DNA of 64,000 bases from Heloderma charlesbogerti (Eukaryota; Chordata; Lepidosauria; Squamata; Helodermatidae): positions 1,240,001 to 1,304,000 of the forward strand of contig JANEZZ010000297.1 of NCBI GenBank assembly GCA_026122225.1. The letters are read 5' to 3'. Under the pieces are notes generated by a model, which was not told where the DNA came from, did not search any database, and saw nothing but the letters and a program-made list of their open reading frames with translations. Shown one piece after another: positions 9,985 through 20,881 of this stretch (positions are counted from its first letter, which is position 1; the number at the start of each line of letters is the position of its first letter). The translations under genes and the position numbers were made by a program.

Positions 9985-10145
9985 TTTTCCCACACCTGCC
10001 CTTTGTTGGCTTTTATTGTAGTTTTTATTATTTTTATGTTTTTTATCACTTTTAATATTTTAAATGTTTTTATGTATTTTATTGCTGTAATCTACATTGG
10101 GAGGGCTTCTGCCCCAAAAGGCAGCAAAGAAAAGCTTGAAATGAA
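9985..10145 (+). mobile_element. L2-like LINE 3' UTR fragment
   Basis: TTTTATTGTAGTTTTTATTA to GGGAGGGCTTCTGCCCCAAA and GGCAGCAAAGAAA matches, in opposite orientation, the 3' part of the minus-strand LINE at 14945-15545. It is a 5'-truncated 3' end without coding sequence. Confidence 0.65.
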
Positions 10146-10394
10146 AAAAAAAATGACTGCAGCAGGGAAGGAAAGAGCTAAATTCCCTGGAGACCATTTA
10201 ATCCTTCATGTGTGCTAGCAGGACCTACTGGAAGCACAACAGGAAGCTAGTCCTTCCAGAAGCAGCCAGAATGAGCAGAAACAGTCATTTCTGAAAAAGA
10301 GCAGGCCAGGGGACCTTGCAAACGGGAACCCCATTGACCTGTCCCATTCTGGAAAGAAGCATTTCCTGCTGTGTTAGCGGTGGGTCCTGCAGGC
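10146..10394. other. Short region, nothing recognised
   Basis: A 250-bp stretch without named repeats. Its last 8 bases CTGCAGGC are duplicated after the next element. Confidence 0.4.
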
Positions 10395-11302
10395 CAGGGA
10401 TGTACAAAAGTCACTTACCTTTTCATGGATTGATTTGCGGTGAGGGGGGAGGTGCTCCATCCCTCCCCCCCAGAATCCTCAATGGGGGGGAGGCGATCCG
10501 GTCCTCCCCCCCTGAATCCTGCTCAGCTGAATCCGCTCCGCAGTGGCTCCGCAGAGCAGCCGGCCAGGGCCGTCCACTGCCAGAGTTCCAGCCACGGACT
10601 ATCTGGTGCGGACGAAAATGGTGGCAGCCATAGCAGCCGCCATTTGCGTCTAGCCACGCTGCCATGGTAGGCTACGTATATATTTACGTAGCCTATCACA
10701 GCAGGGGGAAAAAAACACAACAGCATATGCAAATGGCGGCGGCTATGGTGGCCGCCATTTGCGTTACTTATTTTTCACCGTTTTAGCCTATGGAAATATT
10801 TACATAGGCTATTACGGTGAAAAAAAAAGGGGGAATGCAAATAGCATAGTGTGCGCTATTTGCATCCTTTTTTTTGCCGTTTTAGCCCACTACGCTATTT
10901 GCGTTCCCCCTTTTTTCGCCATAATAGCCTATGTAAATATTTACATAGGCTAAAATGGAGAAAAATAGGGTACGCAAATGGCGGCCGCCATAGCCACTGC
11001 CATTTGCGTACTCTGTTTCCCCCCCACCTGCCGTGATAGGCTACGTAAATACTTACGTAGCCTATCATGGCAAACAGCAGATGGAAATGGCGGCCGCGGC
11101 AGCCGGTCGAAAGACCAGCTGCCTCCGGAGCTGCCGCCGGAGCCGCCGCCATCCGGAACATCCGCCCCAGGTAAGCTTCGTCCCCAGGGGAATCCGCAGG
11201 GGTGTGGGGTGTGGCAGGCCATTCCACCATGGATTTCGGGAGGCTGAATGCCAGTGCATTCGGCCTCACTGAAATCCGTGGCGGAATTCTCCGCCATCCC
11301 TA
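10395..11302 (-). mobile_element. F2 element, complete (908 bp)
   Basis: Flanked by perfect CTGCAGGC duplications (10387-10394, 11303-11310). The left terminus is CAGGGATGTACAAAAGTCAC then TTACC, with the CAGGG start usual in hAT elements; the right terminus is GGCGGAATTCTCCGCCATCC then CTA. The interior is a chain of inverted modules: palindromes with centres ATATATTT and AAATATTT at about 10672-10700, 10785-10818, 10919-10957 and 11034-11068; CGCAAATGG/CCATTTGCG hairpins; and GGTCGAAAGACC. The end-B module carries GGCTGAATGCCAGTGCATTC. Confidence 0.9.
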
Positions 11303-11861
11303 CTGCAGGCACAACAGAACTAATGGATGAACAGTGGCAGTATCATTATTCCCATTGGCAAGGCCAATAATGATCAGCCCTCCCCACTAAGCAGCATCTA
11401 ACTGCATTCACCACCACCACCACCACCGCCGCCACAACAAGAACATGCATATTAATTTGGTTGTCCAGCACAGGGAAATTGGCCCTTTTTCGGCCTGATG
11501 GATCCCTATGATAGAGTTGGCTCAGCCTGCATAGGTGGACCAAGCTGCAGTAAAGTTCCTGAAACTCAGGAACTTTACCAGGTTTTTGGGTGCAAAATGG
11601 TGGCGGGTGGACATGACAGGAGTCCTCACCACCACCTACCACCATTTTGCACAAAAAAACTGCCACTGTGTGCAACTGGCTTCTTCTCCCCACCCCCACC
11701 CCAGCTCCGGGGAGAGGGACAAGGAGCCACATGGTGGGGGGTCACTGCATGCACTGCTTCCTCCTCCTCCTTTTGTCCCTGCTCCCACTGTGGCAGTTCA
11801 GGAGGAGGATGAGAGGCAAGCACTGCTCCCCTATCTTCCTCCATTTTAGTTGGGTCGCTAT
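11303..11861. other. GC-rich repeat-like flank with hairpin and CAC run
   Basis: It contains a CAC-rich run at 11406-11434 and an inverted repeat at about 11588-11652 (TGCAAAATGGTGGCGGGTGG against CCACCACCTACCACCATTTTGCA, written here in parts). The TCCTCC/GGAGGA-rich ends resemble 13260-13400. It may be part of another large foldback element that hosts F10, but I cannot set its borders. Confidence 0.4.
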
Positions 11862-13221
11862 TAGGGATGTACGGAATGTGTAAAATCCACTCCATCTGTG
11901 TTTCATGGATTGTCAGGTGCCTTTTGTTCTGTCATCTGCCCACAAAGGGATGCAAAAAAAAGTTTTTTGTCACAGGGAAAAATACGGATATAATTACGTA
12001 AATATTTACCTAAGTATTTACATAATGTACCCCATTACGTAACATCTAGTGTATTGTCCCCCATTCTATTAGGGGTGGACGAAAGTCACTTACCTTTTCT
12101 CGCAGCTTGTTCGCGGTGGGGGGGAGCGCTTCGCTGCTCCCCCCGCGAAGTTCAGGCCGGGGGGGAGGCTTCCTGCCTCGCCCAGACGAAATTCAGGCCG
12201 GGGAGGAGGCTTCCCGCCTCGCCCGGCTGAAATTCAGGCCGGGGAAGAGGCGCCTCGCCTCGCCCGGCCGCCAACGCCGAAGTAAAGGAAAAAAAAAAAG
12301 TCCCCTGATAGGCTACGTGACGATTCACGTAGCCTATCACGGCTAGATCTGCAAAGTCAGCCATGATAGGCTACGTCAATCGTCACGTAGCCTATCACGG
12401 GTGACTTTAAAAAAAAAAAAGCGCGTACGCGAATGGCGGCCCCCATAGGGAGCTGCCATTCGCGTTCCTTATTTAGCTGCTGTAGTCTACGTAAATGTTT
12501 ACGTAGACTACGGCGAAAATAAGGGCAACGCAAATAGCGTTGCCCTTATTTTTGCCGTAGTCTACGTAAACATTTACGTAGACTACAGCGACCAAATAAG
12601 GAACGGGAATGGTGGCTCCCTATGGGGGCCGCCATTATCCGTACACACTTTTTTTTTTTTAAGTCACCCGTGATAGGCTACGTGACGATTCACGTTGCCT
12701 ATCATGGCCGACTTTGCAAATCTAGCCGTGATAGGCTACGTGAATCGTCACGTAGCCTATCAGGGGACTTTTTTTTTTTTTCTTGTATTGCAATGGCGGC
12801 GGCGGCAGCTGGTCGAAAGACCGGCTGCCGCTCCCGCCCCGCTCGAACACCCGACGAACCACCAGTCGGACCCGCCGCCGGGAGGGACATTCAGGGAAGG
12901 TAAGTCCCGTCCCGGGGGGGGGGTGCAGAGGATTTCTCCCCGAAACTTGTTCGGGGGGCCGAACACATTGGCGCTCGGCCCCCCAAAGTTTTGGGGAGAA
13001 ATTCTCCGCCATCCCTATATTCTATCCAATGTTTCCTCAGCAGAAACTGACGTATTTTTCTACAGGTTCATATGCATAATATTGGGAAAGTAAAAAAAAT
13101 AATCCGGCAGTCCACGGACTCCTCAGGGCCTGAGAAGGGCATTCCACAGTAGATTCTGCAGGTGGGATTCTTGGAAATCTGAGTTCATTTTAATCCATCT
13201 TGAATTTCTCCATCATCCCTA
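11862..13221. mobile_element. F10 element interrupted by an F1 element
   Basis: Segments 11862-12069 and 13018-13221 form one element: left terminus TAGGGATGTACGGAATGTG, right terminus TTCTCCATCATCCCTA. The flanks GTCGCTAT and GTTGCTAT match at 7/8. The interior is AT-rich with ATTACGTAAATATTTACC and CAGCAGAAACTGACGTATTT. The second copy is 41945-42330. An F1 element sits in it at 12070-13017 with its own duplication. Confidence 0.85.
12070..13017 (-). mobile_element. F1 element, complete (948 bp), inside F10
   Basis: Flanks CATTCTAT and TATTCTAT (7/8). It starts with end A (TAGGGGTGGACGAAAGTCAC then TTACC, then three GGCC-hairpin units), then paired 36-bp palindromes (12303-12399), the GGCGGC hairpin and two TAGTCTACG palindromes around the axis GGCAACGCAAATAGCGTTGCC (about 12523-12543). 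The mirrored modules and the end-B hairpin follow. The axis lies at the element midpoint. Confidence 0.92.
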
Positions 13222-14660
13222 GTTGCTATGTGAAGAGGTCTTTCATTCTCTCTCCCAACCCCAAGCACTCCCCTCTCCTCCTTCCATCCTGGCTACTACA
13301 GCGGCAGCAGCACTGATGGGACAGGAGGAGGATGGGAGGGAAGTCCCTATCATGCTCTTCCTGTCCCAGCGGCACCACTGCCGTCATAGAAGTGAGAATG
13401 GGAGGAGGAGAGGAGAGCATCACTCCCCTGTCCTCCACCCACTATGCTACCATGGTGGCAGTGTGACAGCAGGGGCAGAAGGATGCCTGAGAGGGGCTCC
13501 CCTCCCACTCCTGCCCTTGCTGTTGCATTGCCAGAAAATACACCAGCTGGACCAACATGGAGAGGACCAAGTCAAGCAGGCTGGCAGAAGGTCGGGTCAG
13601 AGTCTGGGGGCTATACTGGCAAAAGCTCACCCAGATCCACCCCACAAATGGCTTCCTCTGACATCACTACATGTTAAGGGCAACAATACATTTAAGATCA
13701 TGCATAGTTTGGCACTGCTAGAGGCATCATCTAGGGGCCTTGATATGCTGCTCTTTCCAAGGCATTACTGCTGTCCTCATGGCTTTATCCTCCACTGCCT
13801 CTGTGATAAAGTTTGAAAATGTGGTACCATGTGAGCCAATGTTGCTACACAGATCCATCTTACCTGCTCATACTTAGCAGATGAGAAGGAGCAGATGAGA
13901 GGGACCCACATGATCAGGCCACCCATGTCATGTTGGGTTTTCATTTATTACTGGTATTCAGACAAAGCCTTGAGGAAGCAGCTCTGATGCTGCTGAGATA
14001 AGAAGCTTTTCTACATGAGGCATTTATCAATCATGCGCTCATCATTCCCTACTCACAGTTGGTTCCATGCAGTTTAGATGAAGTAGTGACCCTCCAGTTA
14101 CACCTGTGTCTCTAACCAGCACTTTTGGCGAGTATTTTTAGAGCAGGGAAAATGTGGCATTTAATTGTGAAAGCAAAAGAAAGTGTGATTTGCTCTTGTG
14201 TATTTGCACTATACCACTATGCCACAGTGCCACCTAGAGGTTATGTAGTGGAAAAGCAGGAAAGGAAATGCTCCTCGTGTAGTGTTTGAATCTCAGTTCT
14301 GCAAGAAAAGCAAAGTAGATGCAGAGAATTAGAAAAGCTTGTGTAGAAAAGCTCAACATGTGAAGGGGCTGTTAGACCCAAAGCACAGCTACATCTCTTT
14401 TTTTATGTTTATTCTAGAGTAAGCACAGGAGGCCTGATCTGGATCAGGACCCTAGCATAACAGAAATGGGGCTTTAACACTTCCCCTTCTTCCACGGTCC
14501 CCATCCTGACCTCCCTCCCGCCTGCAATATTACTAGTGACTAATGACTGACTAATTCAATTAACAAATTAACAAACAAAAACTTTTGGTTTAACATGTTT
14601 TGTTAAGGACCTTCCATGTTCATGCAAGCTCCAAAATGCTGGGAAATTATGGCTGTCAAG
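13222..14660. other. Unassigned region
   Basis: The first 400 bp are rich in CTCCTCC and GGAGGAGG tracts arranged as inverted modules and may be the far side of the host noted at 11303-11861. The rest is AT-richer and shows no coding frame or recognised repeat. Confidence 0.4.
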
Positions 14661-14669
14661 GGCCATGCC

Positions 14670-14915
14670 TTGGCAGCTGAATTATTCAGGCAATATGCAT
14701 ATAGTATGGTATCCTATTCTGTGGTTAGTTCCAGCTTTTCCACTTCCTTGGATCTGGATGGCTGTCAGGGGAGGAGTGAGGGACTTAAGTCCCAGATTTA
14801 TGGGTGCCCTGGAATTGAAACAGTGTATGTAACTGAAGCTGTCATTCAACTGAAGGTACTATTCCACATTGCAAGTACTCAGCTGGCAACCAATACCTTT
14901 CACATAGATTGATCA
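14670..14915 (+). repeat. Unnamed interspersed repeat, copy 1
   Basis: This stretch matches the reverse complement of 36863-37100: shared blocks include AATATGCATATAGTATGG, CTTGGAT.TGGATGGC, AACTGAAGCTGTCATTC and AACTGGCAA.CAAT. It has no coding capacity, no clear tail and no known family that I can name. Confidence 0.6.
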
Positions 14916-14944
14916 AGTTGGAAGGGACCTTGAAGCACATCCAT

Positions 14945-15545
14945 GTATTTATTTAAAACATTTCTTGGCTGCCATTCAGGGCAGATGCCCTCCCAAGGCA
15001 GCTTACAACAATAAAATACACAAAAACAATTAAAATATTAAAAGTGAAAAATATATAAAAACAATAAAAGCAACGATAAAAGCCAACAATAAAGCCAGCA
15101 ACAATGTTAACAACAGTACCAGCAACAATAGCAGTCATATCATGAGAAGGCCAAGGTAAAATAATACGTTTCCAAGGCCTCCTTAAAAGCCTGCAATGAT
15201 GGAGCATGGCAGACCTCCAATGGCAGCTTATTCCAAAGGTGTGGGGCCACTGCAGAGAAGGCCCTCTCACATGTGGTCACCCACCTGACTGCTCTCAAGA
15301 GTGAGCAAATGAGAAGGGCCTCTCTTTCTGATTTTAAAGTGTGTGCAAGCTGATATGGGTGTAGGTGGTCCTTCAAGTAATTTGGTCCCAAACCATTTAA
15401 GGCTTTAAAGGTCAAAACCAGCACTTTGAATTGGGCTTGGAAACGCACCAGCAACCAGCACAGCTGGTGCAGTGTGGGCGTTATATGATCGAATCGCCTT
15501 GCCCCCACCAATACTCAGGTGGCCACATTCTGCACAAGCTGGATC
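14945..15545 (-). mobile_element. L2-like LINE 3' end with ORF2 C-terminus
   Basis: The minus strand from about 15511 to 15145 encodes FKVLVLTFKALNGLGPNYL, then AVAPHLWNKLPLEV and SLQAFKEALETYYF, the usual ORF2 C-terminal region. The 3' UTR contains GGCATCTGCCCTGAATGGC and ends in a TTTAAATAAATAC-type tail near 14947. It is one of the better-preserved LINE ends here but 5' truncated. Confidence 0.8.
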
Positions 15546-15712
15546 CCCTGCCACAGATAAAACATCTTAAAGCATGTTTCCTCTCAGGTAATTCAGTGTG
15601 AGAGAATGGACGGGATGGAAAGTAACCGTGCTACTGCTACTGCTACGTTGCTCATGGGGAGAGCATGATGTTATGCACTCCAGATCTGGAGCAGCCTTGT
15701 GGCAATCAGAAG

Positions 15713-16396
15713 TGGGGATGGATGGACTCCCTGGAGACCGTGCTCACCAGGCACTCAAGCCAGGCTGTGCGAGCCTCTGGAAGGCTCAGTGAGGTGAACA
15801 GGAGCACGCCAGAGCTGCCCACTCCTCCAAGCAAGCTTCCATCTTTTATGCAAGATGTGGCTCTATATTTTCTTATACTTATTGTTGCATACAACAGTGG
15901 CCTAAAAGCAGCTCTATATTTCCTGGGATGGGAGCGGGAGAAAGCAATGATCCTTTCTTCCCCTCCTGTCCCAGCCAGCTATACGGGGGCAGAGGTTTGA
16001 TGGGAGGAGGAGGCTGAGAGGGATTTCCCTCCTGGCCTCCTCCTCATCCTGTCAATCTGCTGCCTTCGCAGTAGCTGGGAGGGGGAGAAAGGATCATTGC
16101 CCCCCCAACTGAGCTGTGTGCTCACAGCCTCCACTATTTCCCATAAATTAAATCTTGCGTACAATGGCCAGTCAGAAAGTGCAGGCCATTGTGCACAAGG
16201 TTTAATTTACTGAAAGCAGCAAGTCACCAACTTGAGAACAGATGGCTGCGGGCGCTTTCAGGAGGGACCAGTAAGTCCCGGTGGCTCAGGCAGCTTGGTG
16301 GATAGGGGTGGGGTCTCGGTGAGCTGTGTCCAGGGGGCTGAAGAGGGGGGAGTCTGTCAGACTCCACCCCCTACATGGACTCTCGTGACACCCCTA
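15713..16396. mobile_element. F9 element (684 bp)
   Basis: Termini TGGGGATGGATGGACTCCC and TGGACTCTCGTGACACCCCT then A, with flanks ATCAGAAG and ATCAAAAG (7/8). The core is an inverted repeat: GGGAGCGGGAGAAAGCAATG / ATCCTTTCTTCCCCTCC mirrored by GGGAGGGGGAGAAAGGATC. A fragment of a similar right end lies at 5106-5222. Non-coding. Confidence 0.7.
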
Positions 16397-16944
16397 ATCA
16401 AAAGCATTTATAATTGGAGATGTTGAAAAATAACAATCAAATTTAAGGGAACATGCTTCTGCATTTTTGCAAACCAATTCAAGTTAGGAGAATTTGCTTG
16501 TCCACTTCCTTGTCAAATTTATTACAGTGGAATTATGTTGAAGGATATTTTGTCTTTTTAGGATTTTCACTCGAGATTATTCCTTACACACACCACTAGG
16601 CATGCATAGGCCTCTGATGAACACAGCAATTGCACTCAGAAGCAATTGAACAGACATTTTTCAAGTGGGGGAATGGGATTTCATGCACTTGATCTCCATG
16701 CATTAAGTATAATGGCTGCAAGAATCCCCTTACATACTCCCATACATATAGAGGGCTCTCTTCATGTGACCAGGAACCCTACTTGCCCTCTGCATGTATG
16801 AATGTATACATGGGGACTCTTAAAGACATAATACCAAACACATATAGGTATTTGGCACATGTGTGACTCCTCCTCCATTTAGATCAGCAGGAAACTACTG
16901 GGCATAGAAGAGGAGGTGGGAAAGCTGCAGTGGAGGACTGAATC
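16397..16944. other. Unassigned region
   Basis: About 550 bp of AT-rich sequence without recognised features. The last 8 bases ACTGAATC are the left flank duplication of the next element. Confidence 0.4.
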
Positions 16945-17333
16945 TAGGGATGTCAGAGAATTCCACCACGGATCTCAGTGAGGCTGAATGCACTGGCAGA
17001 AATCTGTGGCAGAACGAAGCCCCCTGCCCCACCACCCTGCGGAAGGCGTGCAAAATGGAGCACTTACCTGGTGCAGTTCACGCTGCTTTGCGAATGGCGG
17101 CTGTGTCTGCGGCCGCCATTTGCTTCCCCATTTAGGCCATGATAGGCTACATAAATACTTATGTAGCCTGTCACGGCTAACGCAGGGATGCCATTTGCGT
17201 CCCTGCGGAGTCCATGATAGACTACGTAAGTACTTAGGCTACTTACCTAACTAAGTAATGGCCGCCGTAGCCACCGCCATTTGCGTTCCTGTTTTTTTGC
17301 CATGATAGGCTACGTAAATATTTTAGGGATGGT

Positions 17334-18440
17334 GGAGAATTTCTCCCAGAATCTTCAGGGGGCCAAGTGCCAACGCATTCAGCCCCCTGAAATTGGTGGG
17401 GAAATTCTCTGCCGGCCCCCCGCCCCCCCCGGGATGGGACTTACCGTGGCCGAATGTCCCTCCCGGTGGTGGGTCCCGGTGGCGTTCGGCGGGTTTTCAG
17501 CGGGGGAGGGGGCGGCAGCCGGTCTTTGGACCGGCTGCCGCTGCCGCCATTACAAGTAAAGTAAAAAAAAAAACCCCGTGATAGGCTACGTAATGATTAA
17601 TGTAGCCTATCATGGCTAGATCTCCAAAGTCAGCCGTGATAGGCTACATTAATTGTTACGTAACCTATCACAGGTGACTTTGGAAAAAAAAAAAAAGCGC
17701 GCATGCAAATGGTGGCGCCCATGGGGCACCGCCATTTGCGTTCCTTATTTGGTCCCTGTAGTCTACGTAAAGATTTACGTAGACTAGGGCGAAAATAAGG
17801 GCAACACAAATAGCCCTTATTTGCTATTTACGTAGATTTACGTAGACTACTTTACGTAAAGATTTACGTAGACTACAGATACCAAATAAGGGTGCTTTTT
17901 TTTTTTTTTCAAAGTCACCCATGATAGGCTACGTAACGATTTATGTAGCCTATCACGGCTGACTTTGGAAATCTAGCCGTGATAGGCTGCGTAAATCGTT
18001 ATGTAGCCTATCACGGGGTTTTTTGGTTTTTTGTTTTTACTTTTGTATTTCGCAGCCGGGGAGACTGCCCACGTAGACTACTTTACGTAAAGATTTACGT
18101 AGACTACAGATACCAAATAAGGGTGCTTTTTTTTTTTTTCAAAGTCACCCATGATAGGCTACGTAACGATTTATGTAGCCTATCACGGCTGACTTTGGAA
18201 ATCTAGCCGTGATAGGCTGCGTAAATCGTTATGTAGCCTTTCACGGGGTTTTTTGGTTTTTTGTTTTTACTTTTGTATTTCGCAGCCGGGGAGACGGGGC
18301 GCTTCTCCCCGGCCTGAATTTTGTCCAGAAGAGGTGGGGCGCCTCCCCCCCGGCCTGAATTTCGGGGGGAGAAGCGAAGCGCCTCCCCCCCACCACGAAG
18401 CAAGCTGCGGGACAAGGTAAGTCCCTTTCGTACATCCCTA
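17334..18440 (+). mobile_element. F1 element (1107 bp) in the centre of an F2 palindrome
   Basis: Perfect AAATATTT duplications (17326-17333, 18441-18448). AAATATTT is the centre of the host palindrome TACGTAAATATTTACATAG. It has an end-B hairpin, GGGATGGGACTTACC at 17432-17446, the GGCAGCCGGTC stem, and 36-bp palindromes at about 17577-17671. The axis region is reduced, and the right half is duplicated in tandem (17841-18065 and 18072-18295). End A is CAAGGTAAGTCCCTTTCGTAC then ATCCCTA. Confidence 0.92.
17841..18295. repeat. Tandem duplication of about 225 bp inside F1
   Basis: The segment from CGTAGACTACTTTACG to TTTCGCAGCCGGGGAGAC occurs twice, at 17841-18065 and 18072-18295, separated by TGCCCA. 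The copies differ by one T in the T-run and by TAGCCTATCAC against TAGCCTTTCAC, so the event looks recent compared with divergence between elements. Confidence 0.85.
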
Positions 18441-18771
18441 AAATATTTACATAGCCTATCATGGTAAAAAAAAAAACAGGGGCGCAGATGGCGTAGCCAC
18501 CGCCATTTGCACTCCTGTCTTTTGCCGTGATAGGCTACGGAAATATTTATGTAGCCTATCACAGCCAAAAACAGGAACGCAAATGGCGGCCACCGTAGCT
18601 GCCGCCATTTGTGTCCGCTGGCTCCACACGCCTGCGAATGCACCTGGCTGGCGGCTCTGCAGAGTTGTCGCGGAGCGGAGCCGGCCAGGTTAGGATTTCG
18701 GGTGTAGGTGCGGAGTCCCCCCCACTACAAATCACCCCTGCAAAAAGGTAAATGACTTTCATACATCCCTA

Positions 18772-19281
18772 ACCGAAACCCTTCATGTATACATTTTACA
18801 TATGGCGATTTAAATAAAGTAGAGGGATACAGAAAAGTGTTTAAAACCATGTACAGTTCATTAGTATCCTGGTAGGTGAACTCATTCATAGGAAGAAGGA
18901 GACGAGGCAGGAAATGAAGGGATCTTCCATTCTCCAGCACTGAGAATGAAATATAGGTTTCCATTTCTCCCTTCCAGTGGTGTTACCAAGTTCAGTTCTT
19001 TTTGATTGACATTGTGATTGTCCCCACCTGATCCTTCTCTCTGGGTTTGTATTGGAAAAAGTAGCCCTTCATTTATCTCATCTCTCCACTGTGATGCCTT
19101 TGAATTTGCCAAATGAGAATCCCATCAATTCACCAAAATTGTTTTTGCTATTGAGGATGAGCGACGCAATGTCTCTGACATGTTTCTAACCTTATTTTTC
19201 TCCACCATATGTTCTTCTTTTGTAGCCAACAGCATCCTAACCAGAGATATGTCTATGAAAAATGTCACTACACATCACACA
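18772..19281. other. Unassigned region
   Basis: About 500 bp without coding frames or recognised repeats. Its last 8 bases ATCACACA are the left target duplication of the next element. Confidence 0.4.
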
Positions 19282-20534
19282 TAGGGATGTACGGAACACT
19301 TACCTGGTTTCATCCAGGGACATCTGCAGTGGGGGGGAGGTGCTCTGTCCCTCCCCCCAAAATAATCGACAGGGAAAGAGGCGATCCGTTCCTACCCCCC
19401 GGAATCCTGCCCAGCCGCAGCGGGGCCTCCAGCCACTGCCGGGCTGGTGCAGACGCAAATGGCATCCTGAGTAGGGGACGCCATCTGCGTCCCTACAGTA
19501 GCCCATGATAGGCTACATAAATATTTACATAGCCTATAGGGATGTCAGAGAATTCCGCCACAGATCTCGGTGAGGCCGAATGCCACTGCATTTGGCCCCC
19601 CGAAATCCATGGTGGAATGAAGCCCCCCACCCCCCCACCCCATGAAAGGCACGTGAAACAGAGCACTTACCTGCTGCCGTCCGCGCTGACTTGCGAATGG
19701 TGGCCACGTCTACAGCCGTTATTCACTCCCTCATTATAGCCGTGATAGGCTAAGTAAATAATTACATAGCCTATCACAGAAAAAACAAACAGCGGATGCA
19801 AATGGTGACGGCTATGGTGGCCGCCATTTGCGTCCCCTTTTTTTGCCGTTTTAGCCTATGTAAATATTTACGTAGGCTAAAACGGCAAAAAAAGGGGACG
19901 CAAATGGCGGCCGACATAGCCGCTGCCATTTGCATCCGCTGTTTTTTTTTTCTTTTGCCATGATAGGCTACGTAAATATTTACATAGCCTATCATGGCAA
20001 GATACAGGGACACAAATGGTGGCGGCTACGGCAGCTGCCATTTGCGTCCCTGTTGGCTGCCCAGCTGCTGGATGTCCAGCTGCGGGCAGCCCCGGCCGGC
20101 GGCTCCATGGAATCTCCATGGAGTGGAGCTGGCCAGAGAGAATTTCGGGGGGAGGGACGGAGCACCTCCCCCCCACTGCGAATGTCACCCTTCAAAAAGG
20201 TAAGTGACTTTCGTACATCCTTAGTAGCCTATAATAGATAAAACAGGAACGCAAATAGCATAGGGGACGCCATTTGCGTCCCTGCTTTAGCCGTGATAGG
20301 CTACGTAAATATTTACATAGCCTATTACAGGCTACCATAGGGACACAAATGGCGTCTCCTACTCAGGACGCCATTTGCGTCTGCCACCGGAGCCGCAGCC
20401 AGGTAGGCTCTGTTTCGCAGGGCTTTCGCGAGGTGGAGGGGCGGGTTGCTCCGTTCCACCATGGATTTTGGGGGGGCAAATTCACTGGAATTTGGCCCCC
20501 CTGGGATCCGTGGTGGAATTCTCTATCATCCCTA
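19282..20534 (-). mobile_element. F2 element interrupted by another F2 element
   Basis: Outer termini TAGGGATGTACGGAACACTT and GGTGGAATTCTCTATCATCC then CTA; perfect ATCACACA duplications (19274-19281, 20535-20542). Host segments are 19282-19536 and 20224-20534. The inner element 19537-20223 sits in a host palindrome. Right host modules include AATGGCGTCTCCTACTCAGG mirrored by CATCCTGAGTAGGGGACGCC on the left. Confidence 0.9.
19537..20223 (+). mobile_element. Inner F2 element (687 bp)
   Basis: Left terminus TAGGGATGTCAGAGAATTCC, right terminus GACTTTCGTACATCCTTA. The flanks ATAGCCTA and GTAGCCTA match at 7/8 and derive from the host palindrome. The core is mirrored: GCGGATGCAAATGG...GCCGCCATTTGCG, a palindromic axis TAGCCTATGTAAATATTTAC at about 19850-19880, then the mirrored half to 19945. 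An additional palindrome lies at 19960-20000. Confidence 0.88.
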
Positions 20535-20881
20535 ATCACACAGCAGTGAATTTCTGAAACACAAATGCATCCACTTTTAAAGGTGAACCAAGATGTCCAT
20601 TTTAGGGTAAAATGCTTTCAAAAATACATTAAAACAGTGTGATTGTTTGTTTGTTTTTTAATGGAAAAGAATAGATTTATACATGAGCAGATGTGAAACT
20701 GGCAAGGTTTAAAAATAGATCCATCGATCCATCAATCCATGCTGAATGCCATTTTTTGTTAGAAAGGTGGAGTATGTATAAATAAATAAACCCAACCTTG
20801 ATGTTTGTTTGTTTGTTTGTTTAGCAAGAAGTCAAGTTTCAGACTTTCAGTCCCCCTGGACCTCTGCAAGACCATTGGCCC
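20535..20881. other. LINE tail-like flank
   Basis: GCTGAATGCCATTTTTTGTT, AGAAAGGTGGAGTATG and TATAAATAAATAAA at about 20740-20790 resemble the 3' tail of the L2-like elements, plus strand. A GTTT run follows at 20803-20822. The rest is unassigned. Confidence 0.4.

Larger units (their letters stand above)
16945..18771 (+). mobile_element. F2 element interrupted by an F1 element
   Basis: Segments 16945-17333 and 18441-18771 form one F2 element: left terminus TAGGGATGTCAGAGAATTCC, right terminus GACTTTCATACATCCCTA. The flanks ACTGAATC and ACCGAAAC match at 6/8. The left part holds palindromes with centre AAATACTT, and the right part resumes exactly in the centre of a palindrome (AAATATTTACATAGCC). 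The host is therefore older than the F1 guest. Confidence 0.85.

Noticed and set aside
13223..13816. Open frame of 197 codons
   Set aside because: Composition follows CTCCTCC/GGAGGA tracts in a repeat-like region; no motif, no splice context, no relative recognised.
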